A stretch of DNA of 40,091 bases, taken from contig CAAGGQ010000137.1 in assembly GCA_900769475.1 (NCBI GenBank), positions 1-40,091 on the forward strand, written 5' to 3'. The translations under genes and the position numbers were made by a program. Below the pieces are notes generated by a model. It ran no database searches and was not told the DNA's origin. It saw only the letters and a list, made by a program, of their open reading frames with translations. Source of the stretch: Clostridia bacterium. Lineage in GTDB: Bacteria > Bacillota > Clostridia > Oscillospirales > CAG-272. Positions within the stretch are counted from its first letter, which is position 1. Each line of letters begins with the position of its first letter. Of this stretch, positions 29,804 through 37,932 are shown one piece after another.

Positions 29804-32569
29804 ATGTCTTTGTTTACAAAACTCTTTGGAACCTATAGCCAGCGGCAGATCAAAAAGTTGAACGCCGTGGCCGATCGGGTAGACACCTTGGCCGACGCTT
29901 ATCGCGCCATGAGCAACGAGGAGCTGCGGGGAATGACCGCACGCTTCCGTGACCGTCTTACCAAGGGAGAGACCCTGGACGATCTCTTGCCGGAGGCTTT
30001 TGCCGCCGTGCGGGAGGCCGCCGACCGTGTGCTGGGAAAGCGTCCTTTCCGCGTGCAGATCCTGGGTGGTATCGTTCTCCATCAGGGGCGGATCGCCGAG
30101 ATGAAGACCGGTGAGGGTAAGACCCTGGTGGCAACCCTGCCTGCCTATTTGAACGCGCTGAACGGACAAGGAGTTCATATCGTAACTGTCAACGATTACC
30201 TGGCGCGCGTGGGTGCCGAGGAAATGGGACGGGTGTACGAATTCATGGGGATGACCACCGGTCTTGTGGTGCACGGACAGTCTCCCGAGGAAAAGCAGGC
30301 GGCCTACGGTGCCGATATTACCTACGGAACCAACAACGAGTTTGGCTTCGACTATCTGCGGGATAACATGGTGATCTATAAGTCCCAAATGGTACAGCGC
30401 GGCCATGTGTTTGCCATCGTGGACGAGGTGGACTCGATCCTCATCGACGAGGCGCGGACGCCTCTGATTATTTCGGGGGCCGGAGATACCGCCACCGACC
30501 TCTACCAAAAGGCCGAGCAGCTGGTGCGCACCATGCGTAAGTTTGTGGTCAAGGAGTTGGATCAGAAGGAAAGCCACGACGACATCAACGCCGACTATAT
30601 CGTGGACGAGAAGGCAAACAATTCCATTCTCACTCCCCGCGGTGCCAAAAAGGCCGAGGTATTCTTTGGCTTGGAGAACTTTACCGATGCCGAGAATGCT
30701 ACCATCGCACATCACGTCAACCAGGCCATCAAGGCACACGGTTGCATGAAGCGGGACGTGGATTACGTGGTCAACGAGAACGGTGTCATGATTGTGGATT
30801 CTTTTACCGGACGTTTGATGCCGGGACGCCGCTTCTCCGACGGTTTGCACCAGGCCATTGAGGCCAAGGAAGGCGTACAGGTGCAAAAGGAGAACAAGAC
30901 CCTGGCCACCATCACCTTCCAGAACTATTTCCGTATGTACCACAAGCTGTCGGGTATGACGGGTACGGCTCTGACCGAGGAGAACGAGTTCCGCGAGATC
31001 TACAGCCTGGACGTGGTGGAGATCCCCACCAACAAGCCCATGATCCGCAAGGACCACTCCGACGCGGTTTACCGTAGCATGGAGGGCAAATACAACGCCA
31101 TCGTGGCACAGGTCAAGGAATGCCATCAAAAGGGACAGCCGGTGCTGGTAGGTACCGTTTCCATTGATAAATCCGAGGAGCTTTCGGTGCGTCTTCGCAA
31201 TGCGGGCATTCCCCACACCGTGCTCAACGCCAAGTATCACGAGAAGGAAGCCGAGATCGTTGCCCAGGCAGGAAAGCTGGGGGCTGTTACCATTTCCACC
31301 AACATGGCGGGACGTGGAACCGACATTCTTCTTGGCGGTAACCCCGAATTTATGGCGAAATCGGATCTGCGCGCCAAGGGCTTTTCCGAGGAGGCGATCC
31401 TTCGTTGTACCGGCGTGGCCGATACCGACAACGAGGAGGTTCTGGAGGCGCGCCGCGTCTTTGCGGAATTGGTACAGAAATACAAGGAGCAGATCGCCCC
31501 GGAGGCGCAAAAGGTCTGCGAGGTAGGCGGTCTCTTTATTCTGGGGACCGAGCGGCACGAAAGCCGACGGATCGATAACCAGCTGCGCGGACGCTCGGGA
31601 CGTCAAGGTGACCCCGGTGAATCCCGCTTCTTCCTCTCCATGGAGGACGATCTCATGCGTTTGTTTGGTACCGAGCGACTGCAGGGCATTGTCAACGCGT
31701 TGAAGATGCCGGAGGACATGCCCATAGACGCCCGGATCCTTTCCAATGCCATCGAAGGGGCGCAAAAGCGAATTGAGGACGCCAACTTTAAGAGAAGACG
31801 CTACGTTCTTGCCTATGACGACGTCATGAATCAGCAGCGTACCATCATTTACAAGCAGCGCCAGGACGTGCTCAACGGCGAGGACATCTCGGCTACCGTA
31901 CAAAAGATGATCTCCACGGCGGTGGAGGATGCGGTGCACGGCTTTACCGTGGCCGAGGATCCCGCCGAGTGGAACTTTGACGGCCTCCGCGCCCACTTTA
32001 TGGGCTGGCTCACCACCGAGGAGGATTTTCGATACACGGAGGAGGAGACCAAGGATCTGCGCCGCGAATCAATCGCCGAGGCACTTTCGGAGCGCGCGTT
32101 GGAGCACTATCGGGAAAAGGAAGCGCTGTTTGGTGACGAGATCTTCCGCGAGGTGGAGCGTGCTGTTCTTCTTCGAAACGTGGATACGGCCTGGATGGAG
32201 CACATTGATACCATGGACGATCTCAAGGGCAACGTGGGGCTACAGGCCTACGCTCAGAGAGATCCTGTAAACGAGTATCGCCTCCAGGGCGCAGATCTCT
32301 TTGATGTGATGGTAGATGATATCCGCCAAAAAACAGTGCGCACCATTCTTTCGGTGGTGCCCAAGGCTCAGCCCATCCAGCGTGTGCAGGTGGCAAATCC
32401 CCTAACGGCGGGATTGGATCAGGGAGGCCCCCGTCGTAAGACCGTGATCAGCAATCGCGGTGCGGGCACGGTGGTTAAGGATGCCGGTGTTGGACGCAAC
32501 GATCCCTGTCCCTGCGGAAGCGGTAAGAAATACAAGAATTGCTGTATGCGCAAGAACGGGGCGCAGTAA
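29804..32569 (+). CDS. secA: Protein translocase ATPase SecA
   Basis: Motor of the Sec translocon. 921 residues with Walker A M-K-T-G-E-G-K-T near 100, Walker B V-D-E-V-D-S-I-L-I-D, the preprotein cross-linking and helical scaffold domains, N-M-A-G-R-G-T-D-I motif, and a complete C-terminal SEC-C zinc site (C-P-C-G-S-G-K-K-Y-K-N-C-C). ATG 29804 has AAAGGAAG about 9 nt upstream and gives the usual start (M-S-L-F-T-K-L-F-G). Its TAA forms part of the ribosome binding site of the next gene (TAAGGAG). Confidence 0.97.
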   Translation: MSLFTKLFGTYSQRQIKKLNAVADRVDTLADAYRAMSNEELRGMTARFRDRLTKGETLDDLLPEAFAAVREAADRVLGKRPFRVQILGGIVLHQGRIAEMKTGEGKTLVATLPAYLNALNGQGVHIVTVNDYLARVGAEEMGRVYEFMGMTTGLVVHGQSPEEKQAAYGADITYGTNNEFGFDYLRDNMVIYKSQMVQRGHVFAIVDEVDSILIDEARTPLIISGAGDTATDLYQKAEQLVRTMRKFVVKELDQKESHDDINADYIVDEKANNSILTPRGAKKAEVFFGLENFTDAENATIAHHVNQAIKAHGCMKRDVDYVVNENGVMIVDSFTGRLMPGRRFSDGLHQAIEAKEGVQVQKENKTLATITFQNYFRMYHKLSGMTGTALTEENEFREIYSLDVVEIPTNKPMIRKDHSDAVYRSMEGKYNAIVAQVKECHQKGQPVLVGTVSIDKSEELSVRLRNAGIPHTVLNAKYHEKEAEIVAQAGKLGAVTISTNMAGRGTDILLGGNPEFMAKSDLRAKGFSEEAILRCTGVADTDNEEVLEARRVFAELVQKYKEQIAPEAQKVCEVGGLFILGTERHESRRIDNQLRGRSGRQGDPGESRFFLSMEDDLMRLFGTERLQGIVNALKMPEDMPIDARILSNAIEGAQKRIEDANFKRRRYVLAYDDVMNQQRTIIYKQRQDVLNGEDISATVQKMISTAVEDAVHGFTVAEDPAEWNFDGLRAHFMGWLTTEEDFRYTEEETKDLRRESIAEALSERALEHYREKEALFGDEIFREVERAVLLRNVDTAWMEHIDTMDDLKGNVGLQAYAQRDPVNEYRLQGADLFDVMVDDIRQKTVRTILSVVPKAQPIQRVQVANPLTAGLDQGGPRRKTVISNRGAGTVVKDAGVGRNDPCPCGSGKKYKNCCMRKNGAQ

Positions 32570-32579
32570 GGAGCGCAGT

Positions 32580-33329
32580 ATGGGATTTGGATACGTATTT
32601 CTTGGTTATCTCACGGCCTTCGTCCTGGCGCTTACGGTAAAGGCCATGGGCTTTGGCGGCCTGGCCATTCTGGTGGGATATGCCCTCATGTTCTACGGAC
32701 TTTTTACCCTCACCCTTTATCAGCGCGCCTTTGCTTGGGCAAAATGGATGTTGCCGCCTCTGATGGTAACCGCCGCCTTTGACCTTCTCACTGATCTTGG
32801 AGAGCTGTTTTTGTGGGATCTTTCTTTCCTCTCCGCGGGGTTGCGGGAGGGCGTGGCTTGGGGAACCTTCGTTCTCCTGATGCTCTTTCACTTTGCCTTG
32901 CTTTATGGAATTCGTGCCATCGGCACCGACGTAGGGCTGAAATCCATTGCCATGAAGGCCACGCGAAACAATATTTTTGTTGGAATCTATGCCGTGCTGT
33001 ACGTGGTGGCGAGATCCTTGCCCGCACTTTCCCAGCAGGCCGAAGCCTATTTCTCGGTGCCTCTGACCCTGGTACAGATTGTGTATCTGGCGTGCAATCT
33101 GCTGCTTTTGGCTAATTGCACCAAGGATATTTGCCCGGCGGGGGAGGAGGATCTTCCCCCCAAGCGTTCCCGTTTTGAGGTGATCAATCGCATTGGGGAT
33201 GCCTACGAGAGGAACCAGCAAAAGGCCATCAACCGAACCCTGGAGGAGGCCGAGGAGCGGATGCGCCGTCGGCAGGCAGGGCGAAACAAGAAGAATATTC
33301 AACATAACAAGAAGAAAAAGAAGAAATAA
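32580..33329 (+). CDS. Polytopic membrane protein of unknown function with poly-basic tail
   Basis: Not recognised. 249 residues with about six hydrophobic helices (roughly residues 2-20, 24-46, 58-75, 95-115, 125-145 and 155-180). The cytosolic tail of about 60 residues is helical and strongly basic, ending in six lysines. ATG 32580 has AAGGAG 6 nt upstream that overlaps the secA stop, so translation is coupled to secA. Sequence style resembles the membrane protein that follows, suggesting a functional pair. Confidence 0.75.
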   Translation: MGFGYVFLGYLTAFVLALTVKAMGFGGLAILVGYALMFYGLFTLTLYQRAFAWAKWMLPPLMVTAAFDLLTDLGELFLWDLSFLSAGLREGVAWGTFVLLMLFHFALLYGIRAIGTDVGLKSIAMKATRNNIFVGIYAVLYVVARSLPALSQQAEAYFSVPLTLVQIVYLACNLLLLANCTKDICPAGEEDLPPKRSRFEVINRIGDAYERNQQKAINRTLEEAEERMRRRQAGRNKKNIQHNKKKKKK

Positions 33330-33353
33330 TCCAAAAGAGAGGAGGGGACGACC

Positions 33354-34823
33354 ATGGAACCCCGATTGTCTAAACGCATGGGCCTTGGCTGGCTCCTGTT
33401 TGCCGGGATCTTTTTGTTCAATCCCACGGTGGGATTTGTGGATATATTGCCCGATTGCATCGGCTTTTTGATGCTTTTGAAGGGGCTTTCTCTCCTGGCC
33501 GATCTGGAGGAGCGCCTGGCCGATGCCAAAAAGAAATTTCAGATTCTCTTTTGGGCGGGGCTGGCACAGCTCTTGGCTATATGGTTTATCTACGGCTTTT
33601 TGCGTGCCCATCAGCAGGAGATGAATCCCTACGAAATGCCGGTCACCGTTCTGCTTTGCGCCTTTGTGGTGGCGGTGCTCTACCTTTGCGTTGCCGTTCC
33701 TGCGTTCCGTGATCTGTTTTTGGGATTGGATCGCCTGGTGGAGCGCTTTGACGGGAGAACTCGTGGGGACAAGCCCACCGCCGAAGGGATGAAGCGGCGC
33801 ACTTTGGTGTTTTACATCGCATTTGCCCTGTGCTCTGTGTTGCCCGAGTTTTCAGTGCTCACCGCCTTTCAGCCCTCGTCGGGAAGCTCTTCCACGGTTC
33901 CCGAGGTTGGTGCGGGAGCTCCGCCGTCCTTCTTTGATAAGGATACGGGCGGCTCGCTGTTTTCCGTTGATCTTTATTCCTTTGTGGAGCTGTTTCGCAT
34001 TGGAGCGGTGGTGCTTTGCCTGATCTTTTCTCTCCTTTGGATGGTCTCCTATCTGCGTTATTTCTCACGGCTCAAGGCCGACGGCGATTGGATCGACCGC
34101 CTGGAGGCGCAGTATCGGCAGGAGATCCTTCCTCAAACCGGGATGCTGACCCTGCGGCGCTGCACCTTGGCCTTCCGTATTCTTTGCGTGGGGATCCTTT
34201 TCGTGCTTCATTTGCGGCTGAATTACTATACCGCATTCCCCGGGATTGCTTTTGCCGCCTTTGTTTTCGTTGCTTTTGCAGTACTGGGGGATCTGCTCCC
34301 CAAGCAGAAGGGAAGAACGCTGACCTGCATTGTGCTTTCGGTCATCAGCCTTGGGCAGATCCTTGTAAATCACGCGTATTTGGTATCCCACCTCCCGGCG
34401 GAATCTCTGTATCATCCCGACGTTTTTTGGCATTATTTTGCGGTGATGCTCCTGGACGTGGCCGAGATCGTGGGAACGCTGGTCCTGGTCGGCTATCTTC
34501 TCCAAGGATTGTATTCCCTTGCCATACGCTACACCGGCGTGGACTATGGTGGGCATGAGGGTGAGCGCTTGTCCCAATCGGCCACCCAACGTTTGCATCA
34601 ATCCTTCCATCAGCGCTTCCAGGTGATTTTTTTCCTGTTTTTGGGAGCGGCCATTGGAAATATTGCCGATACCATCCTGCATTTGCACTATGGCTGGATC
34701 TGGTTGCTTCCGTTTCTTTGCTCCTTGGTGGCACTGTGCTTTTATTATTCGGCACAAAATGAGCTGCTGGAGGAGATCTGCTTTCATTTTGCAAAGGATT
34801 CCCGGAATAAAAGTGAGGAGTAG
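33354..34823 (+). CDS. Large polytopic membrane protein of unknown function
   Basis: Not recognised. 489 residues with about ten hydrophobic segments. The N-terminal motif N-P-T-V-G-F-V-D-I-L-P-D-C-I-G-F recurs, from memory, in uncharacterised Clostridia membrane proteins. A Ser/Gly/Pro-rich loop near residues 175-195 is probably extracytoplasmic. GAGGAGG precedes the ATG closely. It lies 24 nt after the poly-basic membrane protein and 44 nt before the small Asn/Gln-rich gene. Membrane topology is clear, function is not. Confidence 0.75.
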   Translation: MEPRLSKRMGLGWLLFAGIFLFNPTVGFVDILPDCIGFLMLLKGLSLLADLEERLADAKKKFQILFWAGLAQLLAIWFIYGFLRAHQQEMNPYEMPVTVLLCAFVVAVLYLCVAVPAFRDLFLGLDRLVERFDGRTRGDKPTAEGMKRRTLVFYIAFALCSVLPEFSVLTAFQPSSGSSSTVPEVGAGAPPSFFDKDTGGSLFSVDLYSFVELFRIGAVVLCLIFSLLWMVSYLRYFSRLKADGDWIDRLEAQYRQEILPQTGMLTLRRCTLAFRILCVGILFVLHLRLNYYTAFPGIAFAAFVFVAFAVLGDLLPKQKGRTLTCIVLSVISLGQILVNHAYLVSHLPAESLYHPDVFWHYFAVMLLDVAEIVGTLVLVGYLLQGLYSLAIRYTGVDYGGHEGERLSQSATQRLHQSFHQRFQVIFFLFLGAAIGNIADTILHLHYGWIWLLPFLCSLVALCFYYSAQNELLEEICFHFAKDSRNKSEE

Positions 34824-34834
34824 GGAGCATACTG

Positions 34835-34867
34835 TTTGTGTAATCTAATAAAAAGGAGTTACACAAA
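34835..34867 (+). promoter_or_regulatory. Hairpin presenting the Shine-Dalgarno of the Asn/Gln-rich gene
   Basis: TTTGTGTAA (34835-34843) and TTACACAAA (34859-34867) are perfect 9-base complements. The 15-nt loop contains AAAAAGGAG, and the 3' arm ends at the base before ATG 34868. The RNA would hold the ribosome binding site single-stranded while pairing the bases next to the start codon, an arrangement suited to temperature- or protein-dependent translation. At DNA level it could also be an operator. Confidence 0.7.
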
Positions 34868-35005
34868 ATGCAAAACCAAAATAACCAAAACAATCAGAAC
34901 AATCAGAATCAGAACAACCAAAATAATCAGAATAATCAGAACGAAAACAAGAATCAAAATAAGAACCAAAATCAGAACAAGAAGCAAAACGAAAACCGCT
35001 TCTGA
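34868..35005 (+). CDS. 45-residue Asn/Gln-rich low-complexity microprotein
   Basis: ATG 34868 follows AAGGAG (34853-34858) by 9 nt; the frame ends at TGA 35003-35005. The product has 23 Asn and 13 Gln in 45 residues (80%), first as an N-N-Q triplet rhythm (to about residue 25), then N-x-N-K/E patterns, ending in R-F. Codons alternate AAC/AAT and CAA/CAG, which argues for amino-acid-level maintenance rather than a simple DNA repeat. There is no signal peptide or hydrophobic segment. It is disordered or prion-like in composition. Its own structured leader, and its place before a DUF1854-type exporter pair, suggest a real and possibly exported or scaffold peptide. Function unknown; too short for most gene callers. 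Confidence 0.72.
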   Translation: MQNQNNQNNQNNQNQNNQNNQNNQNENKNQNKNQNQNKKQNENRF

Positions 35006-35016
35006 TTCCTTGGTTC

Positions 35017-35036
35017 TACCCCTCTTCGGAGGGGTA
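35017..35036 (+). other. cUUCGg-capped hairpin between microprotein and exporter genes
   Basis: TACCCCTC-TTCG-GAGGGGTA is an 8-bp perfect stem closed by the exceptionally stable C(UUCG)G tetraloop. ACATCC rather than Ts follows, so it is not a normal terminator. It sits 12 nt after the microprotein stop and 25 nt before the ABC gene start and may protect the upstream mRNA or set unequal expression. Confidence 0.7.
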
Positions 35037-35061
35037 CATCCATTACATAGGAGGTTGTGTC

Positions 35062-37344
35062 ATGTTTGAGATCGACACGATCCCTTCCGCGGTGCTCCAA
35101 CTGTTAAAGGAGCGGGAGATCGATTCCGAGGACCTGCTGCTGGGAGCTTTTTGTGACCGTGATCGGGAGCAGAACCCGGCACAGGTCTATCTGTTTGCCA
35201 CGGAAGAGCAATTACTGATCCTTTCTGTCCCGGGCGACATGGCGGGGAAGGATCCGGCAACACGGAACGAAGCCCTATCGAAGCCTACGCTGGAGAACTA
35301 TCCCATACGGGAACTCCACGGTATTCGAGTGGAGGAGCTGCTTTCCACCGGGCGCTTGACTGCCAAGCTGGGAGAGGAGCGTACGCCGGTCTACCTGGCG
35401 GCCTTTACAAACTTTTGCAAGGACTCCATGTTCCTCTTTGCCAAGTACGCAAAAAAGATCGCGAAAAAAGAATATGAAGGGGTGGATCCCAAGGACGATC
35501 CCAAGTCCAAGCGATGCCCCAAATGCGGTATGCGATATCCCGATTCCAATCGGCAGATCTGCCCCAAGTGCATGGAAAAGGGAAAGCTGTTCCGCCGCTT
35601 CTCGGTCTTTCTGCTAAAGTATCGCCTGTATTTGATCCTCATGGTGTTGTCCCTGGTGGTGCTCACCGCCATGAGTATCCTGGCACCTTATCTTTCCAGC
35701 GGCTTCTTCTACGACGAGGTCATCTTTGGCGTGGGAGAATTTGCAGGAGAGCTTTTGTTGGTGTTAGGATTGATCATTGCCACCCGGATTCTCAAGACCC
35801 TTGCCACCATGATCAACAGCTACATTTCCTCGGCCATTGCCACCCGCATGGTCTTTGACCTGAAAAAGACGATTTTTGCCGCCATCAAGCGGCTGTCCCT
35901 GCGCTTCTTTACGGGGCGGCAGACCGGCGGTCTGATGACCCAGGTCAACCAGGATGCTGAAACCATCAACTGGTTTTTCTGTGACGGCGTTCCGTACCTT
36001 GTGATCAACGTGGTGCAGGTGGCGGTGCTGGTAGTGCTGCTGTTCCTCATTCAGCCGCTACTGGCCCTGGTATCCCTGATCACCGTTCCCGCGTTTATTT
36101 TGTTGATCCGCTGGATCTACGGAAAGTCCCGCCGATTGCATGCCAAGCGCTATTCGGCCTCACGGCAGATGAACTCTTTTTTGTCCGACGTGCTGTCGGG
36201 GATGCGCGTGGTCAAGGCATTTTCCCGTGAGAAGGTGGAGATCGAGCGCTTTACCGGGAGGAACGTGCATCTGGCTGAGAGCGATAAGAAGATGGCGCTG
36301 TTCAACAGTTACGCCTGGCCGATGTCGGGTCTGGTGTTAGCAATTGGCAATATCGTTGCCTGGGGCGTGGGCGGCTGGATGGTCATGACCGATTTTGGAG
36401 GTATGACCTACGGACTTCTGTTGACCTTCGTAGCCTATCTGAATATGGTATTCTCCCCGCTGGAGTTCTTTGTGGACTTTGTGGATTGGACTGCCGATTG
36501 CTCCAACGCCCTTCAGCGTTTGTTTGAGATCATGGACGCCCAGCCCGACGTGGTGGAAAAGGAGAATGCCATCGTTCCTGCCGATTTTGGAGGACGGGTG
36601 GAGTTCGATCACGTTTCCTTCTCCTATCAGAAGGGAAAGAAGATCATTCACGACGTCAGTTTTACGGTGCCCGATGGGCATATCCTGGGCATTGTGGGAC
36701 ATACCGGCGCGGGAAAGAGCACCCTGGCCAATCTGTTGATGCGTTTGTACGACGTGGACGAGGGAGAGATCCGCATTGGAGGCTATTCCGTGCGGGATCT
36801 GGCACTCTCGGCCCTCTATGATCACATCGCCATCGTTTCCCAGGAGACCTATCTGTTTATGGGCACCATTCTGGAAAACATTCGGTACGCCAAGCCCGAC
36901 GCCACCTACGAGGAGGTCATTGAGGCGGCCAAGTGCGCAGGAGCTCATGAGTTTATTATGAAGCTTCCCGATGCATATCATACGCGCATCGGCTTTGGCT
37001 ATAAGGATCTGTCCGGCGGAGAGCGCCAGCGGGTGTCCATTGCCCGCGCCATCTTGAAGAATCCCAAGATCCTGATTCTGGACGAGGCCACTGCCGCCAT
37101 GGATACCGGGACAGAGCGTAGGATCCAGGAGGCACTTTCGGCTCTGATCAAGGGCAAGACCACCATTATGATCGCTCACCGTCTGTCCACTCTGCGAGAT
37201 GCCAACCGCCTGGTGGTGATCGAGGACGGCAAGGTGGCAGAGGAGGGAACCCACAAGGAGCTCCTAGCCAAGGAGGACGGTGTTTACAAAAAGCTGTACA
37301 CCCTGCAGTTAGAGGCTTTGAAAAACGCAGGGATCAGCGAATGA
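35062..37344 (+). CDS. ABC exporter half-transporter with N-terminal extra domain and zinc ribbon (first of pair)
   Basis: 760 residues. Residues 1-150 form a beta-rich cytosolic domain (possibly PH-like) not found in ordinary exporters. A zinc ribbon follows, with cysteines 152, 155, 167 and 170 (C-P-K-C ... C-P-K-C). A six-helix ABC transmembrane domain spans about 180-480, and the nucleotide-binding domain starts near 512: Walker A G-H-T-G-A-G-K-S at 546-553, Q-loop V-S-Q-E, signature L-S-G-G-E, Walker B I-L-I-L-D-E-A, switch histidine in I-A-H-R-L-S-T. All catalytic residues are intact. AGGAGG is 7 nt before ATG 35062. Together with the second half (37933 on) it should form a heterodimeric exporter. 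Substrate unknown. Confidence 0.9.
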   Translation: MFEIDTIPSAVLQLLKEREIDSEDLLLGAFCDRDREQNPAQVYLFATEEQLLILSVPGDMAGKDPATRNEALSKPTLENYPIRELHGIRVEELLSTGRLTAKLGEERTPVYLAAFTNFCKDSMFLFAKYAKKIAKKEYEGVDPKDDPKSKRCPKCGMRYPDSNRQICPKCMEKGKLFRRFSVFLLKYRLYLILMVLSLVVLTAMSILAPYLSSGFFYDEVIFGVGEFAGELLLVLGLIIATRILKTLATMINSYISSAIATRMVFDLKKTIFAAIKRLSLRFFTGRQTGGLMTQVNQDAETINWFFCDGVPYLVINVVQVAVLVVLLFLIQPLLALVSLITVPAFILLIRWIYGKSRRLHAKRYSASRQMNSFLSDVLSGMRVVKAFSREKVEIERFTGRNVHLAESDKKMALFNSYAWPMSGLVLAIGNIVAWGVGGWMVMTDFGGMTYGLLLTFVAYLNMVFSPLEFFVDFVDWTADCSNALQRLFEIMDAQPDVVEKENAIVPADFGGRVEFDHVSFSYQKGKKIIHDVSFTVPDGHILGIVGHTGAGKSTLANLLMRLYDVDEGEIRIGGYSVRDLALSALYDHIAIVSQETYLFMGTILENIRYAKPDATYEEVIEAAKCAGAHEFIMKLPDAYHTRIGFGYKDLSGGERQRVSIARAILKNPKILILDEATAAMDTGTERRIQEALSALIKGKTTIMIAHRLSTLRDANRLVVIEDGKVAEEGTHKELLAKEDGVYKKLYTLQLEALKNAGISE

Positions 37345-37360
37345 TTGGAAAGGAGAGTAA

Positions 37361-37918
37361 ATGACGATGAAGGAACCGTCGATTTTACAAGAGCCTCAGA
37401 ACGGGGCGGGGGAGCACGCCACCCTGGCAGAGCTTTCGAGCACGGTATGGCTGACTCCTCAAAACGCTTCTTTCTTTCTTAAAAACGGATTTTTATACAT
37501 CAAGCAGGGGGAGAAAAAGGAAGAACGGGTCTTTTTGTGCCGTCAATTCCCCCACGACCTGCTGTGGGAGTTTATTTCGGTGATGGACAGCGATCAAAAA
37601 GAGCTGGGGATTGTTCGGGATCTCGAGGTGTTTGACGAGGAGAACAAGGTCCTTTTGCAAACCGAGCTGAACCGTCGCTACTACGCTCCCGTGATTGAAA
37701 AAATTCTTTCTATGAAGGAGCGCTACGGATTTTCCTACTGGAAGGTGAAGACCGAGCACGGGGAAGTGAACTTCACCCTACAGGATACCTTCCGCAGTAT
37801 TCTTCGGGTAGGAGAGCACCGTCTGATCCTCTTGGACGTAAATGGAAATCGCTTTGAGATTCCCGATGTGACCGCCCTGGATCGGAAAAGCTATAAAAAG
37901 ATCGAGCTCTATCTGTAA
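37361..37918 (+). CDS. DUF1854 family protein
   Basis: 185 residues. The core (from about residue 45) matches DUF1854: a beta strand region, L-G-I-V-R-D-L-E-V-F-D-E-E-N, E-L-N-R-R-Y-Y-A-P-V-I-E-K-I, a Y-W-K-V-K-T-E-H-G strand, and an R-x-I-L-R-V-G-E-H-R-L-I-L-L-D-V-N-G-N-R-F-E-I-P-D segment ending with L-D-R-K-S-Y-K-K-I. In proteobacteria DUF1854 genes lie beside ABC exporters in cyanophycin-associated clusters; biochemical function is unknown. No signal peptide or membrane helix. It is encoded between the two half-exporters, 16 nt after the first and 14 nt before the second, which argues for a cytosolic accessory subunit. AAAGGAG precedes ATG 37361; ATG 37367 is possible. Confidence 0.82.
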   Translation: MTMKEPSILQEPQNGAGEHATLAELSSTVWLTPQNASFFLKNGFLYIKQGEKKEERVFLCRQFPHDLLWEFISVMDSDQKELGIVRDLEVFDEENKVLLQTELNRRYYAPVIEKILSMKERYGFSYWKVKTEHGEVNFTLQDTFRSILRVGEHRLILLDVNGNRFEIPDVTALDRKSYKKIELYL

Positions 37919-37932
37919 AGGAGGGCGAGAAT

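Noticed and set aside
34835..35036. The structured Asn/Gln-rich segment as a CRISPR-like or satellite repeat array
   Set aside because: There is no constant-length repeat with spacers; triplet periodicity follows the reading frame with mixed synonymous codons, and a proper start, ribosome binding site and stop are present.
35017..35036. The cUUCGg hairpin as an intrinsic terminator
   Set aside because: No T-run follows on either strand.
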